From positions 3,109,946-3,173,945 of the forward strand of contig NZ_OY780936.1 of assembly GCF_963675905.1 (NCBI RefSeq): DNA of 64,000 nucleotides. The letters are read 5' to 3'. The notes under the pieces are model-generated. The model was not told where the DNA came from. It saw nothing but the letters and a program-made list of their open reading frames with translations, and searched no databases. The stretch's first letter is position 1, and each line of letters opens with the position of its first letter. Of this stretch, positions 46,706 to 54,540 are shown in pieces. Origin of the DNA: an uncultured Bacteroides sp. (GTDB lineage Bacteria; Bacteroidota; Bacteroidia; Bacteroidales; Bacteroidaceae). The position numbers were made by a program, and so were the translations under genes.

Positions 46706-47114
46706 TGATATGTTATTATTAGCTAACAGCTCTCTGAAATACGCGAATAGTTATTTAAAGACTCTTGAAAACAGTTTGAATAAGAAAACACATTTCAAAA
46801 ATGACCTTCTTTATAATATTGCTGTTATGGCATTTGAAAAGTACTTTGTGAGTTTATTAGCACGATATAATTGGAGTGCAACTCATCATATGCCTGTTGC
46901 ACTCTATAAAGAAGCAAAACAATTTGAGAATGAATTAACTGAGTCAATGAAAATGACATCAATTTTAGTGGGAAAATTCGAGGGAATCTGTTCTCTGGAA
47001 GATTTTGGCTACCGAACTCCCGAAGCAGAAGAACTAACAGAGATGGTCAAAGGAATGAGAGAGATAAAAATGCTTGTAGAAAAACGATTATCAGAAGTCA
47101 ATGGAACAAAGTGA
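46665..47114 (+). CDS. HEPN-like small helical protein, last gene of the nif operon
   Basis: This 149-residue, mostly helical protein is not from a family I recognise with certainty. Residues about 30-105 read NKKTHFKNDLLYNIAVMAFEKYFVS followed by LLARYNWSATHHMPVALYKEAKQFE, a layout like HEPN domains. The stretch RYNWSATH fits the R-x(4-6)-H motif of catalytic HEPN proteins. It overlaps nifV by 41 bases (26 if the ATG at 46680 is used) and ends tail-to-tail, overlapping the Nif11 gene by 17 bases. A nif-linked role is inferred from this coupling. Confidence 0.6.
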   Translation: MEKKNMQEFIVPDDDMLLLANSSLKYANSYLKTLENSLNKKTHFKNDLLYNIAVMAFEKYFVSLLARYNWSATHHMPVALYKEAKQFENELTESMKMTSILVGKFEGICSLEDFGYRTPEAEELTEMVKGMREIKMLVEKRLSEVNGTK

Positions 47115-47337
47115 ACCATGCTTCTACTTGCTTAATTTTATCAGCATCTTCATAGGATTGGCATTTGAAAAGCATTACATTTATAGCTTCTTCAAACTCT
47201 TCTTCAGTGAAAAGCATGAACTGAGTCTGGAGAAAAGCCAATAATTCTTGTTTTGTTTTGCACTTGTAACATTCAGTCCTCAACAATTTATCGCTGTCAA
47301 CTTTAGATATAAAAGTCATTGCATTCTTTATAGACAT
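47098..47337 (-). CDS. Nif11-family protein
   Basis: This 79-residue protein begins MSIKNAMTFISKVDSDKLLRTE and continues ELLAFLQTQFMLFTEEEFEEAI, the typical pattern of the Nif11 domain. That domain is known from nif clusters (function unknown) and from peptide-precursor leaders. Here there is no GG-type cleavage site or core peptide, and the C-terminal segment with a cysteine (LFKCQSYEDADKIKQVEAW) looks globular, so a nif role is more likely than a natural-product precursor. It is last in the minus-strand operon headed by the nifA-like gene, 18 bases after the NifX-like gene. Confidence 0.8.
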   Translation of the reverse strand: MSIKNAMTFISKVDSDKLLRTECYKCKTKQELLAFLQTQFMLFTEEEFEEAINVMLFKCQSYEDADKIKQVEAWFTLFH

Positions 47338-47355
47338 AACATATAATCTTTAAAA

Positions 47356-47757
47356 TTACTTTTCATTGCATTCAGTAGAGCATACTGAACATTCACCACC
47401 ACAAATCTGAATATCAGCATAAGAAGAAATAGCATCACACATCTGCAACTTACTTTGATTAAACAAATCAATATTTTCTTTTAAATTAAAACCTTCTGAT
47501 AAATAAACTTTTACTCCTTTAAGAATAAATACCTGCAATGCCATAGGATGTATGTGTTTGGTAATAACATTATCTACATCTTTAGAAATTAAAGCAGGCA
47601 GCAGTTCGCCCATATTACTGGCAAGATCGGCTATTCTTATCCATGAATATTGGTCTGAATCTTTATTATAAAGGCAAAGTGATCCTGTAGAATTAAAGCC
47701 GTTGGCTATATCGTACTTATGTTCACTATTATCTATTACAGGAATTGCTATTTTCAT
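47356..47757 (-). CDS. NifX/NafY-type iron-molybdenum cofactor carrier protein
   Basis: This 133-residue protein of the dinitrogenase Fe-Mo cofactor-binding family shows [30 protein letters not shown] at the start, then MGELLPALISKDVDNVITKHI and LKGVKVYLSEGFN, the usual NifX fold order. The C-terminus has four cysteines (CGGECSVCSTEC), which suggests cluster binding. It probably carries the NifB cofactor or FeMo-co between NifB, NifEN and NifDK. It overlaps the GNAT gene upstream by 4 bases. It is the second NifX-like domain of the region, the other being fused to NifB. Confidence 0.85.
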   Translation of the reverse strand: MKIAIPVIDNSEHKYDIANGFNSTGSLCLYNKDSDQYSWIRIADLASNMGELLPALISKDVDNVITKHIHPMALQVFILKGVKVYLSEGFNLKENIDLFNQSKLQMCDAISSYADIQICGGECSVCSTECNEK

Positions 47758-48230
47758 TCATCAATTGTTTTTGTCCAAAAATACATATTAGGGATACACT
47801 CTTTGAATCCCATACTTCTGTAAAGGTTTTGTGCTACCCTGTTATCTTCACGCACTTCAAGTGATATTTTACAATATTTCCTCAATTCAGAAATATGAAT
47901 AAGCTCTTCCAGAAGTAATCGCCCCAGCCCTTTGCCTCTATATTTATCATATATAATTAAATCGTGCAGATTTATATATGGCTTTACATTAAACGTTGAG
48001 AAATTAACGAAGCAAGTAGCCAATCCTGCAATCTTTTGATCGTAAATAATGAATAACACAAAAGAGGAAGGATGATTGGCCAACCCGTCAACCAAGCGCA
48101 ATTGACTCCTCTTGTTGAGTGGTTCACATTCTCCCATTGGATCTTGCATATAATGATTAAGTAAATCAACCAATGCAGCAAGATGCATGGGATTCTCATA
48201 ATCACAGTATTCAAATTCTATCATTTTCAT
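47754..48230 (-). CDS. GNAT-family N-acetyltransferase in the nifA operon
   Basis: The frame is open to 48263, but starts at 48230 ([14 protein letters not shown]) or 48224 are better; both overlap the end of the nifA-like gene. The acetyl-CoA-binding loop is [17 protein letters not shown], followed by [22 protein letters not shown], a complete GNAT domain of about 158 residues. Upstream it has [21 protein letters not shown]. The substrate is unknown. Its translation is coupled to the activator gene and to the NifX-like gene (4-base overlap), so it is a real part of the nif region. It might acetylate a nif protein or a small molecule, but this is speculation. Confidence 0.8.
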   Translation of the reverse strand: MKMIEFEYCDYENPMHLAALVDLLNHYMQDPMGECEPLNKRSQLRLVDGLANHPSSFVLFIIYDQKIAGLATCFVNFSTFNVKPYINLHDLIIYDKYRGKGLGRLLLEELIHISELRKYCKISLEVREDNRVAQNLYRSMGFKECIPNMYFWTKTIDE

Positions 48231-49794
48231 TAATAGTTTTGGTTTTAAATCGTTTAGGATCAATTTCGTATTTTTTTATTCGAATACCCATCATACGCTC
48301 GGTAATTCCCAACTGGTCGGCAGCTTTTGTCATGTTTCCCTTGCAGGTAATCAGCGTATCCATAATAATCTGCTTTTCCAGTTTACCCAGAATTATTTCC
48401 AAAGTACCATTTTGTTCGGTCTCGCTTGTTACAGCCGTTTGCAAAGTTGGTGGCAGATTAGTTGTTCTGATCACATTATCATTACTAAGGATACAAGCTC
48501 TCTCCATACAATTCTCAAGTTCGCGTATATTTCCCGGCCAGTGATAAACCATCAACGTATCAATAGCCATAGCAGTAATCCGCTTGATGTTTTTTCCGAG
48601 ACGCTTGTTAAACTTGTCTATAAAGAAATCGACCAAAACAGGTATATCATTAATCCTTTCTCTCAAAGCAGGAATATAGATAGGAAAAACATTTATTCTG
48701 TAGTAAAGATCCTCACGAAACTCTCCTTTTGAAATAAGATCTTCAAGATTACGGTTTGTTGCACAAATAATGCGGACATCCACTTTAATAGGTTTTGTAC
48801 TGCCTAAACGTTCAACTTCTCTTTCTTGCAATACCCGCAATAACTTCACCTGAGTGGCTGCCGGAATTTCCCCAAACTCATCAAGAAAAATAGTCCCTCC
48901 GTCAGCTGCCTCAAAGCGTCCTATTCTTTGAGCACTAGCACCGGTAAAAGCTCCTTTCTCATGCCCGAAGAGTTCACTTTCTATCAGACTTTCGGGCAAG
49001 GCGGCACAATTCACTTTAATAAACGCCTTATTTTTTCGGGGACTATTATAATGTATGGCATCTGCAATAAGCTCTTTCCCTACTCCGCTTTCTCCTCTTA
49101 TCAATACCGTTGCTTCGGTTGCTGCCACACTATCAATTAGATTAAAAACTTCATTCATTTTTCCGGAATTACCTTTAATATAATCAGGCATTATACGATT
49201 TCGCAGTTCACCTTTCAACTGCCTGTTTTCATTCAGCAGCTGTTCCATCTCTTCAGCATACTCCTGTCTGCGACGAATAGTTCTGCCAATCATGGAAGCA
49301 ACAATCTTCAATAAACGAGCATCTTCATTAAATGAAATATTCCTCAGATAGGCTTTATGAAAACTAAGAGTTCCTATAATTTCGGCCTTATAACGAATAG
49401 GAGTACAAATAAACGATACCTCAATACTGTTTATTGATGTTGGGGCATGTGTAAGATTCAGGAAATCCTTTGAATCTTCAATTCTTGGAACCAGAATTGT
49501 TTCCCCACTTTTAATCACTTTACCAATAATGCCTTCTCCTACCTGGTAAATTGCATTCTTTTTATCGTCTTCTGTAATACCATATGAGCCTTCAATAAAA
49601 ATATTCGAGCTTTCTCGGTTTAATACAGTCAGGATAATTCTTTCGGCATGCAAATGCTCACAAAGGAGCTTAATCACATCATCCAAATTAACCTCTTTAT
49701 TGCTAAGCATATTACTAAGTTTGAGCAAAAGATTAAGCTCTTTTACACCATAGCACTCCCCTTCTCCGAACTTACACAAAGATAGCTTATCCAT
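48211..49794 (-). CDS. nifA: NifA-like sigma-54-dependent transcriptional activator
   Basis: This 527-residue enhancer-binding protein has an N-terminal GAF domain (about 20-170), a central AAA+ domain, and a C-terminal Fis-type helix-turn-helix. The AAA+ domain has Walker [14 protein letters not shown] (about 232), the sigma-54 contact loop GAFTGA (within [13 protein letters not shown]), Walker [12 protein letters not shown] and [14 protein letters not shown]. The helix-turn-helix is [23 protein letters not shown]. This order and the nif location identify it as NifA, although no NifA-type cysteine linker was noticed. It heads a minus-strand operon with GNAT, NifX-like and Nif11 genes, and probably activates the three sigma-54 promoters at 30.6, 36.3 and 41.2 kb. 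Confidence 0.9.
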   Translation of the reverse strand: MDKLSLCKFGEGECYGVKELNLLLKLSNMLSNKEVNLDDVIKLLCEHLHAERIILTVLNRESSNIFIEGSYGITEDDKKNAIYQVGEGIIGKVIKSGETILVPRIEDSKDFLNLTHAPTSINSIEVSFICTPIRYKAEIIGTLSFHKAYLRNISFNEDARLLKIVASMIGRTIRRRQEYAEEMEQLLNENRQLKGELRNRIMPDYIKGNSGKMNEVFNLIDSVAATEATVLIRGESGVGKELIADAIHYNSPRKNKAFIKVNCAALPESLIESELFGHEKGAFTGASAQRIGRFEAADGGTIFLDEFGEIPAATQVKLLRVLQEREVERLGSTKPIKVDVRIICATNRNLEDLISKGEFREDLYYRINVFPIYIPALRERINDIPVLVDFFIDKFNKRLGKNIKRITAMAIDTLMVYHWPGNIRELENCMERACILSNDNVIRTTNLPPTLQTAVTSETEQNGTLEIILGKLEKQIIMDTLITCKGNMTKAADQLGITERMMGIRIKKYEIDPKRFKTKTINENDRI

Positions 49795-50295
49795 ATTTAT
49801 TCTGGATTAATGATTATATTTTAATTCAATAAGAATTATTATGATCGTAAATATAGCAAATTAGTTTTCATTTTGAAAATAAACCATTCTCTTTGTGATC
49901 AAATAGATTAATTATAATAATATCTCCATTTCCTGAGGAAGTTTTCAAATCAACTTTAAGAAATAACAGCTTTAATGTGATAACCTGTAATATCACTCTT
50001 GGCTAAAGCTAATTAGTTTGCTAAAATTATAAAGCAGGCTCGGGCGGAACGAAAGTTATCCTTCAAAAATCTTCCGCCAATAAATAAAAATTAAACCTGA
50101 TAAATCAGGCAAGATAACCTGAATAAATTTTAAGCATACAGCATATAATCAGAACTTGTTTACTTTGGCTTAATAAGAGACAGAAAACATCAGCTCAACA
50201 GCCTGGATTAAAAATGAAAATCAGGCATCAGTACAAGCTATTTTTAATTAGAAATCAGACTTTATTACACGTTAAACAGTTATAGTTCAACCATT

Positions 50296-50455
50296 AAACA
50301 CTTTTTAACTCGCATATACAGCAAAAGCAGAGAAAACATAAGGTTGTTTTCTGACAATACGTTTTACTTTTTGAGTTAACTAACTGATTATAAGCTGCGG
50401 AAAAATTAGTTTCACCCCCTATAATAACAAAAAACAAGGGTAGTTTTTCCGCAAC
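50296..50455. repeat. 160-bp dispersed repeat, copy B
   Basis: This is the gap-free partner of 21085-21244. The hairpin TGCGGAAAAA/TTTTTCCGCA and the block GATTATAAGCTGCGG are conserved. Differences are scattered, mostly transitions, and concentrate near the first third, as expected for an old duplication with a retained structure. Confidence 0.8.
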
Positions 50456-50582
50456 ATCAATATCATTAAACGAAATGAACCAATGGGCACAACAAACAGA
50501 CATACTCTATTTGTAAAATCTAAACGATTCCTTAAATAACATAATTCCCTGTTATAAGAGCCATAATACAAAAAGAAATGAT

Positions 50583-50590
50583 TAATTTTG
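50583..50590 (+). promoter_or_regulatory. Bacteroidetes -7 box for the LOG gene
   Basis: TAATTTTG fits TAnnTTTG and is 28 bases before the ATG at 50618, giving a leader of roughly 20 bases. No clear -33 TTTG is seen at the expected distance. Confidence 0.45.
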
Positions 50591-50617
50591 CGGCGAATTG
50601 TAAAACTGACTACAAGG

Positions 50618-51205
50618 ATGAATAACATTAATTCAGTATGTGTATATAGTGCTTCGAGTACTAAAATTGATCAGACATATTTCAATGCTGCAACCACATT
50701 AGGCAAAATTCTGGCAAAAAAAGAGATCCGTCTGATAAATGGTGCAGGAAGTATTGGATTAATGAGAGCTGTTGCTGATGCTTCATTGCAGGCCGGCGGA
50801 AAGGTTACCGGAGTTATCCCTCGCTTCATGGTAGAACAGAACTGGCACCACAAAGGACTGACAAAATTAGTGGAAGTAGACTCAATGCATGAACGAAAAC
50901 AATTAATGGCAGATCTTTCTGACGGTATAATTGCCTTGCCCGGAGGATGTGGTACATTGGAAGAACTTCTGGAAATTATCACCTGGAAGCAGTTGGGGTT
51001 ATACTTTAATCCGATTGTTATTCTAAACATAAACAATTTCTTTGATCCGCTATTGGCACAACTCAACGAAGCCGTTGAGCAAAACTTTATGCGTCCGCAG
51101 CATGCCGCAATATGGAGCGTTGCCAAAACTCCTGAAGAAGCTGTAAATTTACTTTTCACCACCCCGAAATGGGATAAAGAAATACGCAAGTTTGCAGCAA
51201 TATGA
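50618..51205 (+). CDS. LOG-family nucleoside 5'-monophosphate phosphoribohydrolase
   Basis: The frame is open from 50588, but the ATG at 50618 (MNNINSVCVYSASS) is the natural start, giving 195 residues. It is a Rossmann-fold enzyme with the LOG signature PGGCGTLEELLEIITWKQLG (from about residue 109) and NGAGSIGLMRAVADASL. LOG proteins release the base from cytokinin or purine nucleotides, and in bacteria they are often annotated TIGR00730. Its stop overlaps the start of the DUF4271 gene by 4 bases, so the two are translationally coupled. Confidence 0.9.
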   Translation: MNNINSVCVYSASSTKIDQTYFNAATTLGKILAKKEIRLINGAGSIGLMRAVADASLQAGGKVTGVIPRFMVEQNWHHKGLTKLVEVDSMHERKQLMADLSDGIIALPGGCGTLEELLEIITWKQLGLYFNPIVILNINNFFDPLLAQLNEAVEQNFMRPQHAAIWSVAKTPEEAVNLLFTTPKWDKEIRKFAAI

Positions 51206-52368
51206 TAATTGAGTTAAACGATAGCATTCAAAAACCTCAGGTTGTAACTCAGACTCAGGCCCCTGTTAAAGTCCAGACACAAACACAGACTTCGGCAAAG
51301 CCTCTGAATACAGCTGCGACTAAACCTCAGAGCAAGGTTAATACAGGAAATATAACTAAAGCTCAAACCAAATTATCATCTCAGGTTCCGAATAAGTCTC
51401 AAGTTTCAACTGCTACTGCAGTAAACAATCAGGTCCAGAACAAATCAGTTGATGGAAGTCAGACTTCAACAAATACTCAGGCTCCAGCCAACAGTCAGAT
51501 TTTGTTCCCTATTATTCAAAACGATTCAATTAAGAAATCGCTTACTGAGAAAAACGATACAATTAGTAAAGCAAAGGAAGATTCTGTAGCATCAATGCCT
51601 TTATTTTATAAGAACCATTTTATTCCGGGAGACTCAATAAAATGGACATCATTAGGGCATCAACCATCCGGATTTAGTGGTATACCAATACCATATCGCC
51701 TACGAACAGATGATGTTATTACAGGTCTTCTGTTACTTTGTTTTATCATAACAGCATATGTTTTTGCATTTGGTAAAAAGAGCCTTATCGAACAAGCAAA
51801 GAGTCTTTTCAACAGAAAAGATCAATCAGACCCTTTTGGAAGAGGAACAGCATCTGAGCTCCGTCACAGGATAATGCTTCGAATACAAACCTGCATTTTA
51901 TTGGGTATCTTTATCTTTAACTATTTTCATGATTATAATCCTTCTCTATTCGAAAGAAGTTCCATTTATATAGTATTAGGTACATATATTGCGATATGTG
52001 TTACATATTATGCTGTAAAGTGGATTATTTATAAGTTCCTGGGATGGATATTCTTTGATAAAAACATAACATCATCCTGGTTAGAGTCTTATTCAACCAT
52101 TATAAATTACCTTGGTATTTGCACTTTCCCATTAATTTTATTGATGGTCTATTCTGAATTATCAGCATCAACAATTCTAATTATTGGTTTTATTCTGATA
52201 ATAATTGCTAAAATACTCATGTTCTGCAAATGGTTAAAGCTTTTTTTTAGCAATTTGTATGGTCTTTTGTATTTAATTGTGTACTTTTGTGCGCTTGAAA
52301 TTTTGCCTTGCATCCTTTTGGCTCAGGGACTAATAGAAACAAATATCATATTGCAACTAAAACTTTAG
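51202..52368 (+). CDS. DUF4271 membrane protein with Gln/Thr-rich N-terminal region
   Basis: This 388-residue protein of unknown function has two parts. Residues about 10-130 are low-complexity and disordered, full of QTQ, KPQ and SQV repeats. Residues about 170-388 contain six or so hydrophobic helices (GLLLLCFIITAYVFAFG, CILLGIFIFNYFH, IYIVLGTYIAICVTYY and others), typical of DUF4271 in Bacteroidetes. The usual neighbours, hemD and rnpA downstream, are present. It follows the LOG gene with a 4-base overlap. No signal peptide is seen, so the disordered part is probably cytoplasmic. Confidence 0.8.
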   Translation: MIIELNDSIQKPQVVTQTQAPVKVQTQTQTSAKPLNTAATKPQSKVNTGNITKAQTKLSSQVPNKSQVSTATAVNNQVQNKSVDGSQTSTNTQAPANSQILFPIIQNDSIKKSLTEKNDTISKAKEDSVASMPLFYKNHFIPGDSIKWTSLGHQPSGFSGIPIPYRLRTDDVITGLLLLCFIITAYVFAFGKKSLIEQAKSLFNRKDQSDPFGRGTASELRHRIMLRIQTCILLGIFIFNYFHDYNPSLFERSSIYIVLGTYIAICVTYYAVKWIIYKFLGWIFFDKNITSSWLESYSTIINYLGICTFPLILLMVYSELSASTILIIGFILIIIAKILMFCKWLKLFFSNLYGLLYLIVYFCALEILPCILLAQGLIETNIILQLKL

Positions 52369-52372
52369 GATT

Positions 52373-53131
52373 TTGAAAATAAAGAAAATACTCGTATCGC
52401 AACCTAAACCATCCTCAGAAAAGTCACCTTACTATGACATAGCTGAGAAATATGGTGTTAAGATTGATTTTCGACCTTTTTTTAAGGTTGAAGGCATATC
52501 TTCTAAAGAGTTTAGGCAACAAAAAGTGTCTATATTAGAATACACAGCTGTGATTTTTACATCACGTCATGCTATAGACCACTTTTTTAATCTTTGTTCA
52601 GAGCTTCGTATAACGATTCCTGAAACAATGAAGTATTTCTGTATAACAGAAGCTGTAGCTCTTTATATACAGAAATATGTGCAATACCGTAAGCGGAAAA
52701 TATTTTTCGGTGCAACAGGAAAAATTGACGATCTGGTTCCTACAATCGTTAAGCATAACACAGAGAAGTTCCTTGTTCCGATGTCTGATGTTCATAATGA
52801 TGAACTAAGAAACCTTCTTGATAAAAACAAGATTACTCACACGGAAGTTGTAATGTATCGCACAGTAAGCAATGATTTCACCGAAGATGAAAAATTTGAT
52901 TATGACATGTTGGTATTCTTCAGCCCATCTGGAGTATTATCTTTAAAAAAGAACTTTCCTAACTTTGAACAAAAAGATATTAAGATTGGATGCTTTGGTC
53001 CTACAACTGCAAAAGCTATTCGTGACGCAGGGTTACGTCTTGATTTAGAAGCACCAAGTGTGAAAACGCCGTCTATGCCAGCAGCTCTTGATCTTTATTT
53101 CAAAGAAATTAGCAAGGGAGAAAAGAAGTAA
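52373..53131 (+). CDS. hemD: Uroporphyrinogen-III synthase
   Basis: This heme-pathway enzyme closes and inverts the D ring of hydroxymethylbilane. The reading frame begins at a TTG (MKIKKILVSQPKPSS), and no ATG lies near the expected N-terminus, so TTG is probably the real start. The 252-residue two-domain protein has EYTAVIFTSRHAIDHFF (about 58) and DMLVFFSPSGVLSL (about 180), then KIGCFGPTTAKAIRDAGL, the pattern of HemD. Sequence conservation in this family is weak, so synteny with DUF4271 and rnpA supports the call. It starts 4 bases after the DUF4271 stop. Confidence 0.85.
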   Translation: MKIKKILVSQPKPSSEKSPYYDIAEKYGVKIDFRPFFKVEGISSKEFRQQKVSILEYTAVIFTSRHAIDHFFNLCSELRITIPETMKYFCITEAVALYIQKYVQYRKRKIFFGATGKIDDLVPTIVKHNTEKFLVPMSDVHNDELRNLLDKNKITHTEVVMYRTVSNDFTEDEKFDYDMLVFFSPSGVLSLKKNFPNFEQKDIKIGCFGPTTAKAIRDAGLRLDLEAPSVKTPSMPAALDLYFKEISKGEKK

Positions 53132-53155
53132 ATTCAATTAATAAATAATTCAATT

Positions 53156-53216
53156 CCGAGAGTTTTGTATTCACAAAGTTGTAACTTTGCGAATCAAAAC
53201 TCTCGGTGTTTTTTAT
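53156..53216 (+). terminator. hemD terminator with the rnpA -7 box in its loop
   Basis: CCGAGAGTTTTG (53156-53167) is the exact complement of CAAAACTCTCGG (53195-53206), followed by TGTTTTTTAT. Its loop contains a second pair, CAAAGTT/AACTTTG (53174-53180 and 53183-53189). The inner right arm overlaps the rnpA -7 box TAACTTTG at 53182-53189. Confidence 0.75.
53182..53189 (+). promoter_or_regulatory. Bacteroidetes -7 box for rnpA
   Basis: TAACTTTG fits TAnnTTTG and lies inside the loop of the hairpin at 53156-53206. It is 34 bases before the rnpA ATG. Confidence 0.5.
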
Positions 53217-53222
53217 AGCAAC

Positions 53223-53615
53223 ATGGACATACAAAGTAACGGACTAAATAAAGCTGAACGATTAAACAGCAAAAATACAATTGATGAATTGTTTTCGGGG
53301 AATAATAAATCATTCTCTGCATATCCCTTACGAGTTGTATATATGCCTGTGGAAAAGAAAGAGTACGCTTTAGCTTCCATACTTATAAGCGTTCCAAAGA
53401 AAAGATTCAAGCGTGCTGTAAAAAGAAACAAAGTGAAACGCCAGATAAGAGAAGGGTACAGAAAAAACAAACACGAGCTATTGAATGTTTTACAAGAGAA
53501 AGAGTATGGATTAGCCATCGCTTTTATCTACTTGAGCAATGAAATACAACCAACAGAAGCAATTGAGGAAACAATAAAAAAGATTCTGAACAGGATTATA
53601 GAAAAGATACAATGA
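53223..53615 (+). CDS. rnpA: Ribonuclease P protein component
   Basis: This small basic subunit helps the RNase P RNA mature tRNA 5' ends. The open frame begins with TTG at 53187, but the ATG at 53223 ([24 protein letters not shown]) is the right start, giving 130 residues. The family helix [21 protein letters not shown] (an RNR-like motif, about 60-80) is present. It overlaps yidD by 4 bases, the classic rnpA-yidD arrangement. The other usual neighbour, rpmH, is absent from this locus, as in other Bacteroidetes. Confidence 0.94.
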   Translation: MDIQSNGLNKAERLNSKNTIDELFSGNNKSFSAYPLRVVYMPVEKKEYALASILISVPKKRFKRAVKRNKVKRQIREGYRKNKHELLNVLQEKEYGLAIAFIYLSNEIQPTEAIEETIKKILNRIIEKIQ

Positions 53616-53833
53616 AAAAAATACTTTCGTATATTCTTTTACTACCTATCTACTTCTACAGGGCATGCATTTCTCCAATGACTCCTGCCTCTTGCCGATT
53701 TATGCCTACATGTTCGCAATATGCCATAGAAGCCATAAAGAAACATGGACCTTTTAAAGGATTATATCTGGCTATCAGAAGAATTTTGCGCTGCCATCCA
53801 TGGGGTGGTTCCGGCTTCGACCCGGTTCCGTAA
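53612..53833 (+). CDS. yidD: Membrane protein insertion efficiency factor YidD
   Basis: This 73-residue protein helps insert proteins into the inner membrane with YidC. It has a short hydrophobic start ([16 protein letters not shown]), then [24 protein letters not shown] with three conserved cysteines, and ends [18 protein letters not shown], the family's signature C-terminus. Size and position are typical. It overlaps rnpA by 4 bases. The TatD gene follows 8 bases after its stop. Confidence 0.96.
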   Translation: MKKILSYILLLPIYFYRACISPMTPASCRFMPTCSQYAIEAIKKHGPFKGLYLAIRRILRCHPWGGSGFDPVP

Positions 53834-53841
53834 TCTTATCT

Positions 53842-54474
53842 ATGGACATTTTAGATATACATACTCATTCTAGTAAAAGCAATCCTTCACAGCATATATA
53901 CAATTGCATGCCTTCAGCTTTTTCACCGCTCGAAGGAGGGTATTACTCTGTAGGTATTCATCCCTGGAATATCAACGCCGGGGTTAAAAGCGAATTTGAA
54001 TATCTGAAAGAGATTAGCTCTCATCCACAAATTATAGCAATAGGCGAAGCCGGACTCGACAAAATGATTCCTGTAGAATTATCTTTTCAGGAAGAGGTAT
54101 TCGGGTGGCAAATCAAACTGTCAGAGGAACTTGGGAAGCCACTTATTATTCATTCGGTAAAGACATCAAATGAGATTATACAGCTAAAAAAGATATACAA
54201 CCCCAAATCTCCCTGGATATTTCACGGATTCAGAGGCAAAAAAGAGCTGGCAGAACAATTAATTGCACATGACATCTATCTTTCGTTTGGAGAAAAATAT
54301 CAGGAAAGTGCAATGACCAGTATTCCTTTAGACCATCTCCTTTTAGAGACAGACGAAAGCAACAAGACAATTACTGAAATCTTTGAAGCAGCAGCCAAAA
54401 GCCTCTCAGTTCCTGTTGAACAATTAATTACCCAGGTTCAGCAAAACATCACCCGACTCTTTTTTAATCAATAA
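53842..54474 (+). CDS. TatD-family metal-dependent hydrolase
   Basis: The open frame starts inside yidD at 53800, but the ATG at 53842 (MDILDIHTHSSKSN) is the likely start, giving 210 residues. Metal ligands are in DIHTHSS (His6 and His8), IAIGEAGLD (Glu), LIIHSVK (His) and IFHGFRGKKE (His), with the final aspartate in LLLETDESN. TatD proteins are DNases or D-aminoacyl hydrolases. This is a shorter form than E. coli TatD by about 50 residues, as is common in Bacteroidetes. Its exact substrate is unknown. Confidence 0.88.
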   Translation: MDILDIHTHSSKSNPSQHIYNCMPSAFSPLEGGYYSVGIHPWNINAGVKSEFEYLKEISSHPQIIAIGEAGLDKMIPVELSFQEEVFGWQIKLSEELGKPLIIHSVKTSNEIIQLKKIYNPKSPWIFHGFRGKKELAEQLIAHDIYLSFGEKYQESAMTSIPLDHLLLETDESNKTITEIFEAAAKSLSVPVEQLITQVQQNITRLFFNQ

Positions 54475-54476
54475 GT

Positions 54477-54508
54477 TTTGCTTGTTCAAATAAAGAGTCG
54501 TACTTTTG
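54477..54508 (+). promoter_or_regulatory. tyrS promoter with both -33 and -7 boxes
   Basis: TTTG (54477-54480) and TACTTTTG (54501-54508) are 20 bases apart, an exact Bacteroidetes sigma-ABfr promoter. The start site would be near 54515, about 25 bases before the tyrS ATG. Confidence 0.8.
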
Positions 54509-54540
54509 TAATCATAAACAATAAATAAAAGAATCATTCG

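Larger units (their letters stand above)
49795..50617. other. Long hairpin-rich intergenic region
   Basis: These 823 bases lie between the divergent nifA-like and LOG genes and hold no convincing coding frame. Short stems are seen near 49978-49996 (GTGATA/TATCAC), 50043-50095 (GGCGGAA/TTCCGCC) and 50096-50110 (CCTGAT/ATCAGG). Repeat copy B is at 50296-50455. A TAATTTTG -7 box at 50583 serves the LOG gene. It may contain a non-coding RNA. Confidence 0.5.

Noticed and set aside
47098-47337. Nif11 protein as a natural-product precursor peptide
   Set aside because: No GG cleavage motif, no core peptide and no lanthipeptide or radical SAM maturase nearby; nif genes surround it.
48173-49140. Plus-strand frames inside the nifA-like gene
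   Set aside because: The minus-strand protein has full GAF, AAA+ and helix-turn-helix motifs; the plus-strand frames have none.
50294-50628. Small minus-strand open frames over repeat copy B
   Set aside because: They start within or run through the hairpin repeat and the LOG promoter, with no counterpart in copy A.
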